This document shows positions 1-5,232 of a stretch of 6,102 bases of DNA, one piece after another. The translations under genes and the position numbers were made by a program. The DNA is from JANNXQ01 sp038238555 (GTDB lineage Bacteria; Verrucomicrobiota; Verrucomicrobiia; Chthoniobacterales; Chthoniobacteraceae). The notes under the pieces were generated by a model. It was not told the DNA's origin and did not search any database. It worked only from the letters and a program-made list of their open reading frames with translations. The DNA is taken from positions 1 through 6,102 of the forward strand of contig JBBRXP010000266.1 of NCBI GenBank assembly GCA_038238555.1. The letters are read 5' to 3'. The stretch's first letter is position 1. Each line of letters starts with the position of its first letter.

Positions 1-126
1 CATTTCGGCAACAAGCGCCAGCTGATGGAAGCATTGATCGAGGATATTTCAGCCAATGCGCAGCGCCGCATCGAACGCCACTGGATCGCCGGCTCTGCCG
101 CTTTCGCCGACCGCATGATGCTGCAG
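1..126 (+). pseudogene. TetR-family regulator fragment, cut at its 3' end
   Basis: Frame 1 from the first base reads HFGNKRQLMEALIED and continues to about ADRMMLQRED. The HFGNK motif followed by a helix of the LMEALIE type is what follows the DNA-recognition helix in TetR-family repressors (usual form Y-x-H/Y-F-x-N/S-K-x-x-L), so this looks like the end of the N-terminal DNA-binding domain and the first ligand-domain helix. The rest of the DNA-binding domain must lie left of the window. After about base 125 the frame stays open only because of high GC content. The sequence there belongs to an opposing gene whose reading is clear from about base 130 upward, so the ligand-binding domain is missing. 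This is therefore a truncated remnant. The right end is approximate (about 115-135). The family call rests on a short stretch with no search done. Confidence 0.55.
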
Positions 127-570
127 CGGGAGGATTTGCGCGCCTTCGATGCCGAGCAGGGTGCCATCGGCGGGATCGTAATTTTCGTTGGCCTTGATGC
201 GCGCGGCGAGGCTGCTGAAGAAGGTGAAAAAGCCGGGTTCGAGCAGTGCGGGCGCGGGCGGCGGGCCGGTCAGCGTGGGCACAGCGGGCAGCACCGACCC
301 ACCGGGCAGCGGCCCGGCGGCGGACTGCGGGGCGCTGGTCATGGTGTCGCGGATTTGGGTGAGGCTTTGTGCCCAGTCGCGCGCGGCAGTGAGCGCGTCC
401 TGAAACCACGCCCAGACGGGCCGGGCTTGCGTGACGCGCGTCCGCTCGGCGGCGGCGATGCCGTATTTCGTGGCGAGCGCTCCGCCGTTGGCGTTGATGT
501 TCGTATCGAAGGAAAGGAGCATGGCTCCGATGCCATCGGCGGTGGTGGGCATGTAGGATTGTTTCGGCAT
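49..570 (-). CDS. Small hypothetical protein, C-terminus lost at a junction
   Basis: This leftward reading gives 173 residues from the ATG at 570 (MPKQSYMPTT...). A longer open frame begins at 621, but 570 gives the N-terminus I would expect and is preceded by a C-rich leader without a Shine-Dalgarno sequence, like several other genes here. Residues from the start to about LLGIEGAQI (roughly base 135) look genuine: a helical N-terminal half with WAWFQDAL, a Pro/Ala/Gly-rich linker, then FFSSLAARIKANENYDP. I recognise this architecture from uncharacterised proteins of Verrucomicrobiota and Planctomycetes, where a beta-sandwich-like C-terminal part follows the LGI-x-GA motif. Here the last 28 or so residues are antisense to the TetR fragment and the usual C-terminal part is absent. 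The gene is probably broken. The function is unknown and the family call comes from memory. Confidence 0.55.
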   Translation of the reverse strand: MPKQSYMPTTADGIGAMLLSFDTNINANGGALATKYGIAAAERTRVTQARPVWAWFQDALTAARDWAQSLTQIRDTMTSAPQSAAGPLPGGSVLPAVPTLTGPPPAPALLEPGFFTFFSSLAARIKANENYDPADGTLLGIEGAQILPLQHHAVGESGRAGDPVAFDAALRIG

Positions 571-680
571 GGCGGGGTGTAGGCAGATTCCGGGTCGGAG
601 GAAAGGGCAAAACACGCGCAACAGAGTAGGGCCGACTCACGCCCGCCCGCGGCTGCCTGAAAAGCAGGCTCCTCCGCCTC

Positions 681-865
681 GCCGGAGCGCTCTGGCGCTG
701 CAAAAAAGCCCGGTTCGTGATGGTGGAGCACTCCACCGCGGTGGCAGAGCACTCCACCGGGACAAATGCGTGCTCCGCCGCGATGAATGCATGCCTTTCG
801 CAAAGGCGGAGCCCTCCGCCGTGACGGAGGAGCGTTCCACTGGAGCGGTGGAGCGCTGCGCCGGG
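681..865. repeat. Degenerate 21-bp tandem array of near-palindromes
   Basis: From 719 to 865 the sequence divides into seven 21-base units with recurring gtggagc/ctccacc or gcggagc/ctccgcc cores. Unit 1 holds the dyad ggtggagcactccacc (722-737, 7-bp arms). A second copy, ggcggagccctccgcc, lies at 805-820. An out-of-phase copy, gccggagcgctctggc, lies at 681-696 and is a palindrome with one G-T wobble. Because the period is a multiple of three, translation in any frame gives seven-residue repeats and keeps frames open on both strands. Units are strongly diverged (unit 4 at 782-802 barely matches), so the array is old or under loose constraint. There are no constant repeats with unique spacers, so it is not a CRISPR array. 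Confidence 0.65.
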
Positions 866-1027
866 ATGAAAAAGAACGAACAAAAATGCCTTGTGCAAGT
901 TGCGCCGAAACGAGCGCAACCGACAACGCGACACCGGCTATATCGAGCACATGAAATCCCGTGTTCCGTTCGCCGCGCAGATTCGGCGAAGCGCACGCCG
1001 CACACTCTCAATGCACAAATCCCGCAA

Positions 1028-1055
1028 AAAGATGCTCCGTGGGCGGAGCATCTTT
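1028..1055. terminator. Strong stem-loop, terminator-like, best on the minus strand
   Basis: aaagatgctccg (1028-1039) pairs perfectly with cggagcatcttt (1044-1055) around a tggg loop. Read on the minus strand, the GC-rich stem is followed by five T residues (the a-run at 1026-1030), the form of an intrinsic terminator. On the plus strand only three T residues follow, then GGGG, so it would be weaker. It sits 30 bases before the ATG at 1086, so on the plus strand it would lie in the leader of the transfer genes and could act as an attenuator. There is no gene on the minus strand to its right for it to terminate. The core gctccg/cggagc resembles the dyads of the nearby array. Confidence 0.5.
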
Positions 1056-1085
1056 GGGGTGCCCATTACGCAAAGCTGCACACCC

Positions 1086-1397
1086 ATGAAAAAACCAACG
1101 ACCAAACCGAAACCGATGCGAAACCGAATCACCGTGACGCTGCACATCCTCCGCAGCCGGCATGATGTCTTTGCGATGGCCAGCGAGGAAATCGAGCGGC
1201 GCACCGGCAAGGCTCCCGGCATCGAGGCCATGATGGAGTATGAATTGGAAACCACGGTTTGTCCTGACGATCTCGCGGACTTGTATTGCTGGAACGTGCT
1301 GAAATGGCCGCAGGAGAAGATCGAAAGATTTTCCAACAACCACACCGGCAGGCCACGCGTGCGGAAACGCAGCGATCCAAAGCCGACGGAACGCTGA
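1086..1397 (+). CDS. 103-aa protein of unknown function, paralogue of 4056-4259
   Basis: I do not recognise a named family. The ATG at 1086 was chosen over upstream in-frame codons (the frame is open from 891) because homology to the second small gene starts after it and the upstream reading crosses the hairpin at 1028-1055. The protein has a basic start (MKKPTTKPKPMRNR), a compact acidic, probably helical middle, and a basic tail (GRPRVRKRSDPKPTER). Residues 35-74 align without gaps with residues 25-64 of the 4056-4259 product, 18 of 40 identical, including a shared DLAD-(L/I)-YC-x-x-VL motif with one Cys. The leader (gctgcacaccc) has no Shine-Dalgarno sequence. It is the first gene of the rightward set. 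Its Lys/Arg-rich ends could suit nucleic-acid binding, which is inference only. Confidence 0.7.
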   Translation: MKKPTTKPKPMRNRITVTLHILRSRHDVFAMASEEIERRTGKAPGIEAMMEYELETTVCPDDLADLYCWNVLKWPQEKIERFSNNHTGRPRVRKRSDPKPTER

Positions 1398-1440
1398 AGC
1401 CCTGATCGTCTCGCGCTGCCTGCTCACCGCACAGGCCGGT

Positions 1441-2286
1441 TTGCTGGCGGGCGAGAGCAAGCAGATTCAGGAGGTGGAGCTGGATGAGCACAGCATTTGC
1501 ACGGTGTCTGTGTCGTTCTCGCGAGTGACCACCATTAGTTTTCCGGGGCCGATCTCGGCGATTGATGCGGCGCTCGTGACTACCGACGGAAAGATACCGG
1601 GGCTGTTCCAACTCGCGCACAAGCCAGGCTCCTACTTCTTCTCAGTGCGCAGCTTGGTGAAGGGCGCGACTACCAACGTAAACATCCGCTGGAACAACAA
1701 GACCTACGTGCTGGAATTGCAGGACAGCGCGACCCCGCAGCTTTCGGTGATTTTCAAATATCCCGCCGAGACCGGAAAATCATCGCTCGCAAAGCGGCCG
1801 GTGACGCCTAGCTCGCTGGTCGGTCTGCTCGACAAGGCGAAGGCATATCCGGTTTTGAAAGCGAGCCATCCCGAGGCGGTGGAGCAGGTGGATTACGTGA
1901 CCTATGGCGGCAAGCCGCCGGTGATGGATTACAACGATTTTGAGGTGCGGCTGGAGGAGGTTTTCCGGTTCGATCCACAGGACACGCTCGTCTTTCGCAT
2001 TGTGCTGCGAAACAAGACGGGCAAAGAAATCCGCTATCAGCCGCATGGCTTTTCGCTGCGCATCGGCGAGCGCCTTTACTCACAGTCGATTAGCGATGCG
2101 AGCGGCGTGATGCCGCCGAAGAGCGACACCCCGGCATACTTCGCAATCACGGGAACGCCCTCCGGCGGTCGGAACGATGTATCGACCAAGAACGAGTTCA
2201 CCGTCATTGTTTCGACCACCGATGCGGTGAACGCGAAACCCGTGCAAAGTGCGCCGCGTGAATTCAGGGGAGGGTTCGCGAAATGA
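1441..2286 (+). CDS. VirB9/TrbG/TraK-like T4SS outer-membrane core protein
   Basis: Probable periplasmic component of a conjugative type IV secretion channel. The 281-residue reading from TTG 1441 has an N-terminal beta-rich part (CTVSVSFSRVTTISFPGPI, then PGSYFFSVRSLVKGATTNV and KTYVLEL) with the layout of VirB9-like N-domains. A linker (about residues 95-170) leads to a second beta-rich domain (FRFDPQDTLVFRIVLRNKTG, RYQPHGFSLRIGERLY). Family assignment is moderate and leans on the VirB10-like gene that follows: the stop (2284-2286) overlaps that ATG (2283-2285). The start is a problem. TTG 1441 has no good ribosome site and gives no signal peptide, yet the same frame upstream encodes a signal-like stretch (ALIVSRCLLTAQAG, from about 1399) with no ATG, GTG or TTG before the stop at 1300-1302. 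The true start may be CTG 1402, or the 5' end may carry an indel. Confidence 0.65.
   Translation: MLAGESKQIQEVELDEHSICTVSVSFSRVTTISFPGPISAIDAALVTTDGKIPGLFQLAHKPGSYFFSVRSLVKGATTNVNIRWNNKTYVLELQDSATPQLSVIFKYPAETGKSSLAKRPVTPSSLVGLLDKAKAYPVLKASHPEAVEQVDYVTYGGKPPVMDYNDFEVRLEEVFRFDPQDTLVFRIVLRNKTGKEIRYQPHGFSLRIGERLYSQSISDASGVMPPKSDTPAYFAITGTPSGGRNDVSTKNEFTVIVSTTDAVNAKPVQSAPREFRGGFAK
2266..2274 (+). promoter_or_regulatory. Shine-Dalgarno sequence for the VirB10-like gene
   Basis: aggggaggg ends eight bases before the ATG at 2283. It lies inside the end of the preceding gene, whose stop overlaps this ATG as ATGA, so the two genes are probably translationally coupled. It is one of only two clear Shine-Dalgarno sequences in the window. 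Confidence 0.7.
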
Positions 2287-3416
2287 CGCCCCGCAGTGCG
2301 ATCAATTTCTTCCGCAGTCGCACCGGAGCACTCCTGCTCTTTCTACTGCTGCTGGGGATTGGCTGCTTCCTCGTGAATGGCCTGAACGCTCCGAATATGA
2401 GCGCGTTGGTTAAGCCGATCGTGAAAGGACCGGAGAAGTCCGACCGGAAGTCGCAAGTAGTCGAGACAGTGACTCGTGACATGACGGCTTTCAATCCCCC
2501 AAAGGAGACACCGGCCCCTGTAACGCCAGCGCCTGCGCCGGAACGAAAGAAGCAGGCAGAACCACAGGGCTTGCCGCCCATCAGTCTCTACGCGGAAGCG
2601 GCGAGCACCGAGAAGCCGATGGAAACACTTGGCAGCGACTACGCCCCGTTTGGTCGGCTGGTGCAATGCGAGTTGATCGTGACCGTCGATTCGTCCTCGA
2701 TCAATACGCCGATCATCGGCCTCGTGACCGATGACATCTGGCACAATGGGCGGCTCATCATTCCCGCGGGCACGGAAGTCCACGGCACAGCGAAGGTGGA
2801 CCGGGTGCGCGAGCGCATAGCGAGCAGCGGAAACTGGACACTCGTTTGGCAGGGCGGAGAAGAACTCACCGTCAATGGCCTGGCGCTCGACCGCGAGAAG
2901 CAGGCAGACGGCACGGGCTGGGGTATCACGGATGGCAGTGCGGGGTTGCGAGGTGAGTTGCTCAAGAGCGACGACCTCGCGGAGATCAAACTTTTCGCCG
3001 CAACATTCCTGAGCGGCGCGGCGAGCGGGCTGACCGAGAAAGAGCAAACCATCTTCGGCAGCCAGACCGTGCCCTCGTTGCAAAACGCACCGCTCGTCGG
3101 CGCGCAGCAAGTGCTCAACACCTACGCCAAGCAGATCCTCGAAACGATCCAGCGCGACGGCTTCTACGTCCGCGTTGCGGCGGGCAAACAATTTTACCTT
3201 TACGTGACGCAGACTTTGGACCGGTCGAAAGCCATCATCGGCGGAACGCGGATCGCGGCGATCAAAGGCGGGAACGACGAGAAGGAAGACCCGAACGATC
3301 CATTGGTCCGCCTTCGCAGGAATCTGCAACGCCTCACGGTGCCCGCCACGGAGCCGGGCGGCGCATCTCGTTCGGTCATTCCGAATGTCTTTTCCCCGCA
3401 ACCTACCACCCGCTGA
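2283..3416 (+). CDS. VirB10/TrbI/TraB-like T4SS inner-to-outer membrane scaffold
   Basis: This 377-residue protein has the VirB10/TrbI plan. There is a short basic cytoplasmic N-terminus (MTPRSAINFFRSR), one membrane helix at residues 15-34 (Leu-rich), and a proline-rich periplasmic spacer at about 71-100 (KETPAPVTPAPAPERKK). The TrbI-type beta domain runs from about 120 onward, with APFGRLVQCEL, NGRLIIPAGTEVHGTA (156-170), a Trp/Gly-rich strand near SGNWTLVW, and the closing strand YVRVAAGKQFYLYVTQTLD (295-313). In the family this domain forms part of the outer-membrane pore while the helix anchors the protein in the inner membrane. Length is close to typical for VirB10. Its TGA overlaps the ATG of the lipoprotein gene (TGATG at 3414-3418). 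The order VirB9-like, VirB10-like, lipoprotein matches traK-traB-traV of F-type systems, though whether this is F- or P-type cannot be settled here. Confidence 0.85.
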   Translation: MTPRSAINFFRSRTGALLLFLLLLGIGCFLVNGLNAPNMSALVKPIVKGPEKSDRKSQVVETVTRDMTAFNPPKETPAPVTPAPAPERKKQAEPQGLPPISLYAEAASTEKPMETLGSDYAPFGRLVQCELIVTVDSSSINTPIIGLVTDDIWHNGRLIIPAGTEVHGTAKVDRVRERIASSGNWTLVWQGGEELTVNGLALDREKQADGTGWGITDGSAGLRGELLKSDDLAEIKLFAATFLSGAASGLTEKEQTIFGSQTVPSLQNAPLVGAQQVLNTYAKQILETIQRDGFYVRVAAGKQFYLYVTQTLDRSKAIIGGTRIAAIKGGNDEKEDPNDPLVRLRRNLQRLTVPATEPGGASRSVIPNVFSPQPTTR

Positions 3417-4015
3417 TGAAACTCACCCTGCTCATCTCTCTCCCTTTTCTACTCGTCGCGTGCGCGACGAAGCCCGCCCGCGTCGTGGACATGACTGCCC
3501 GCTCCGTGCCGGGAACCACTTTGCCGAGCGATGGCATCGAGAGCGTGCGCTACGCGGAGAATATCAAGACGTATCCGCTGGGTCGTTACGTCGATCCGAA
3601 CAACTCGCGGATCATGCACGAGGGACACAGCATCTACCGCGTTGAGAAGACGGCGAAATGGAACCTGCATCCTAACGAGCCGGTTTCAGTGCCACTAGGG
3701 CCAGTCGTCCACGCTCGCGACAGCGCTAGGACGACAACGCCGGTGGGTGATGAACTGATGGCTGAACTCAACCGACAGAAGGAAGCCACCAAGACGGTAA
3801 TCCAAGGCGGGCAAGTTGTTTCGCAGAAACTCGGCGAACTCACCAGCGCGCTACAAAAGACTCAACAAGTGGCGGTGCAGAACGCCCAACTAAAGGAGGA
3901 GGTGAACACGACCAAGCGGCGTATTGATGCGCTTGAAGAGGAGCTTCGGAGACAGCCGACAACACCAACCATGCCCGCAACTAAAGCGCGGACCGACGAT
4001 AAGCCTGAATGGTAG
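3416..4015 (+). CDS. Coiled-coil outer-membrane lipoprotein, probable VirB7/TraV role
   Basis: The 199-residue product begins MKLTLLISLPFLLVAC, a type II signal peptide with lipobox LVAC. Cys16 would be lipidated and the next residue is Ala, not Asp, so export to the outer membrane is expected. A folded segment follows (about residues 30-95) with the striking sequence KTYPLGRYVDPNNSRIMHEG and YRVEKTAKWNL. Residues about 113-180 are Gln/Glu/Lys-rich and look like a long coiled coil ending in RRIDALEEELRRQ, with a short polar tail. Position directly after the VirB9- and VirB10-like genes, with the stop and start overlapping, suggests it is the lipoprotein that anchors the core complex. There is no sequence similarity I can claim to VirB7 or TraV, and the long coiled coil is unlike the tiny VirB7. 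There is no Shine-Dalgarno sequence, so coupling to the upstream gene likely drives translation. Confidence 0.75.
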   Translation: MKLTLLISLPFLLVACATKPARVVDMTARSVPGTTLPSDGIESVRYAENIKTYPLGRYVDPNNSRIMHEGHSIYRVEKTAKWNLHPNEPVSVPLGPVVHARDSARTTTPVGDELMAELNRQKEATKTVIQGGQVVSQKLGELTSALQKTQQVAVQNAQLKEEVNTTKRRIDALEEELRRQPTTPTMPATKARTDDKPEW

Positions 4016-4055
4016 AACGCAGGATTTTTCCAGAACCACCAACCCATAGTCAGCC

Positions 4056-4259
4056 ATGCCTAATACACAACAAGCCACCATCGAACTAAATCCCGACAAG
4101 TATCAGCTCTACGTCGCCGCCGACAGAGAGATTGGACAACGCCTTGGCCACTCGCCCGGCCCGGAATTCCTCATGTCCCTGATGCTGGAGAACGAAGAGG
4201 ACTCCGCCGATTTGGCGGACATCTATTGCCACACCGTCTTGCGCCACGCGCACGCGTAA
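4056..4259 (+). CDS. 67-aa protein of unknown function, paralogue of 1086-1397
   Basis: A compact acidic protein without signal peptide or membrane segment, probably all-helical. Residues 25-64 match residues 35-74 of the 1086-1397 product without a gap (18 of 40 identical). Shared elements are EI-x-x-R-x-G, PG-x-E, an M-x-x-x-LE segment and the terminal DLAD-(L/I)-YC-x-x-VL motif. It lacks the basic N- and C-terminal extensions of its partner, so it resembles the bare core domain. It starts 40 bases after the lipoprotein gene. The leader reads ccaacccatagtcagcc with no Shine-Dalgarno sequence, similar to the next gene's leader. The paralogy is the best evidence that both small frames are real genes. 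No function can be assigned. Confidence 0.7.
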   Translation: MPNTQQATIELNPDKYQLYVAADREIGQRLGHSPGPEFLMSLMLENEEDSADLADIYCHTVLRHAHA

Positions 4260-4287
4260 CTGCGACCAATCCTAACAACCCATTACC

Positions 4288-4680
4288 ATGCTAAAAGGAA
4301 AACCAAAACCAGAGTCCGGCGAAGCGGGGCAGGAAGGTCAGCAACCGCAATTTAAGGAAAACCCGCAGGTCAACTCGAAGATCGACGACTACATCAAGAA
4401 CAACCCGAAGTATTGGGACTATGTGCAATCCATGACGCCGGAACGCATGGCTCGCGCGCTCGTCCTCACGGAAATCCAGAAGGAGGACAGAACACAGAAG
4501 ATGGAGAAGTCCATCATGCGGAAACTGGACGAAAACCCGGAGATGAAGCAGAGCATTCAGAACATGGTAAAAAACATGCCCGAGGAGCAGCGCGAGAAGG
4601 CGATGATCTCGATTGCCCGCCAAACTATGAGAGCAACCGCACCTCCGAAGCAGACTCAGACCGCGGGTGTGAAGGTCTGA
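4288..4680 (+). CDS. 130-aa helical protein with an internal repeat, function unknown
   Basis: A charged soluble protein with no signal or membrane segment. A Gln/Gly/Pro-rich disordered start (about residues 1-22) leads to a helical body. Residues 24-40 (ENPQVNSKIDDYIKNNP) and 82-98 (ENPEMKQSIQNMVKNMP) are two copies of one motif, ENP-x8-(I/V)-KN-x-P by eye, with 7 of 17 identical, separated by a helix (about 50-80). A related motif occurs once in the 4821-5231 product. The tail contains a Thr/Gln-rich stretch (TAPPKQTQTAG). The gene begins 28 bases after the previous one behind a leader (aacaacccattacc) much like that gene's and without a Shine-Dalgarno sequence. I know no characterised family; a role as an element accessory or DNA-processing factor would be a guess. 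Confidence 0.75.
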   Translation: MLKGKPKPESGEAGQEGQQPQFKENPQVNSKIDDYIKNNPKYWDYVQSMTPERMARALVLTEIQKEDRTQKMEKSIMRKLDENPEMKQSIQNMVKNMPEEQREKAMISIARQTMRATAPPKQTQTAGVKV

Positions 4681-4820
4681 TCTCCGACGAGCCGCGCCCG
4701 CGGCCCCGCACAAAGACTTTCGCATTTTCCGCGTCGCGATCGCTGCCGCGGCTCCGCTTCAAAGACAAAAGACTTTGTTCCCCTCCCGCCACGAAAGACG
4801 AATAATGTAGCCGCTCCACG
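4681..4820. other. Intergenic stretch with nested GC-rich inverted repeats
   Basis: No gene is supported here. gccgcg/cgcggc form a tight dyad at 4691-4704. gagccgcg (4689-4696) can instead pair with cgcggctc (4747-4754), so two alternative hairpins compete for the same left arm. A self-complementary octamer gcgatcgc lies at 4736-4743. The short direct repeat caaagact/aaaagact flanks this block (4711 and about 4767). It could end the transcript of the 4288-4680 gene, but there is no clear T-run, so I do not call a terminator. Confidence 0.45.
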
Positions 4821-5231
4821 ATGTTGCGCGGCCACATCGGGGGCGACGGATTCCGGCGGCAAGGTTGCTCCACCGGCGGAGCCGTCGAACCCGCGGTTAC
4901 GTTCATCGTGGGGATTGTGATCCGACGAACGGCCAATCAATCGAGCAAAGCAGATAACGACGGCGCGACAGCTTCGCGGGCAGGTGAAATTCCAGACGAC
5001 TTCTACCGGCGGAAATTGAAGGAGGCGCTTGGCGCGGGCGTCGAGGCTTTGAACGATCCTGAAATCGAAAGGAAGGTGGAAGACTACTTCCGCGAGAATC
5101 CGGGCTTCAGCCGCGATGCGGTGCACGTCGCCGCCGTGGCGTGCCGATTCAAAAAGGAGCGGGTGATGGCGGGTTGTCGCCAGGAGGCGGCATCGCGACA
5201 GGAAACCTTTCCCCGGTCGCTCACGATTTGA
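4821..5231 (+). CDS. Hypothetical protein before the methyltransferase, start uncertain
   Basis: The frame from ATG 4821 gives 136 residues. The second half looks like a real protein: GEIPDDFYRRKLKEALGAG, then NDPEIERKVEDYFRENP (78-94), then helices to the stop. DPEIERKVEDYFRENP resembles the repeated motif of the 4288-4680 product (ENPQVNSKIDDYIKNNP), so the two may share a helical module. The first half (RGHIGGDGFRRQGCSTGG) is unlike a protein domain and overlaps an isolated palindrome at 4867-4882 of the same type as the array at 681-865, so the true start may lie later, for example GTG at 4908 or 4917. The stop is one base before the ATG of the methyltransferase (TGATATG), which argues for co-translation and that the 3' end is genuine. 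Function unknown. Confidence 0.55.
   Translation: MLRGHIGGDGFRRQGCSTGGAVEPAVTFIVGIVIRRTANQSSKADNDGATASRAGEIPDDFYRRKLKEALGAGVEALNDPEIERKVEDYFRENPGFSRDAVHVAAVACRFKKERVMAGCRQEAASRQETFPRSLTI
4867..4882. repeat. Isolated copy of the 16-nt near-palindrome
   Basis: gctccaccggcggagc is a 16-base dyad with one mismatch. Its halves (gctccacc, ggcggagc) are the same arms that make up the units of the array at 681-865, about 4 kb away. This suggests a dispersed element or recurring regulatory/structural motif and not a purely local tandem duplication. Short GC-rich dyads can arise by chance, so the link is tentative. Confidence 0.4.
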
Positions 5232-5232
5232 T

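Larger units (their letters stand above)
571..1085. other. Gene-free divergent region with inverted repeats
   Basis: This 515-base stretch lies between the leftward gene starting at 570 and the rightward gene starting at 1086. Several frames are open through it on both strands, but none gives a believable protein: compositions are extreme (Arg, Pro, His, Ser) and they trace back to the DNA repeats. Beyond the repeat array and the hairpin listed separately, it holds two more clear dyads: 899-905 pairs with 914-920 (gttgcgc/gcgcaac, 8-base loop), and 969-975 pairs with 984-990 (ttcgccg/cggcgaa, 8-base loop). Promoters for both flanking genes should be here, but I could not find a convincing -35/-10 pair. 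Either dyad could be an operator or a transcript hairpin. Confidence 0.55.

Noticed and set aside
126..582. Rightward continuation of the TetR-like frame
   Set aside because: It is Gly/Arg-rich and is the antisense of the leftward gene, which has the more protein-like sequence.
681..865. CRISPR array
   Set aside because: Units are 21 bp, strongly diverged and contiguous, with no constant repeat separated by unique spacers and no cas gene nearby.
569..1165. 198-aa rightward open frame (and opposing frames at 339-950 and 637-1011)
   Set aside because: They translate the 21-bp repeat array into seven-residue repeats, have odd Arg/Pro/His composition and overlap the better-supported starts at 570 and 1086.
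2343..3401. 352-aa leftward open frame
   Set aside because: It is antisense to the VirB10-like gene, which has clear membrane, proline-rich and TrbI-type features. The leftward reading is Arg/Ala-rich without recognisable domains.
3385..3645. 86-aa rightward frame overlapping the VirB10 and lipoprotein genes
   Set aside because: Charge-rich and featureless. The lipoprotein frame with lipobox LVAC covers the same bases convincingly.
4736..4743. gcgatcgc octamer as a HIP1-type or regulatory repeat
   Set aside because: A single self-complementary octamer in GC-rich DNA; I noticed no other copy and one occurrence supports nothing.
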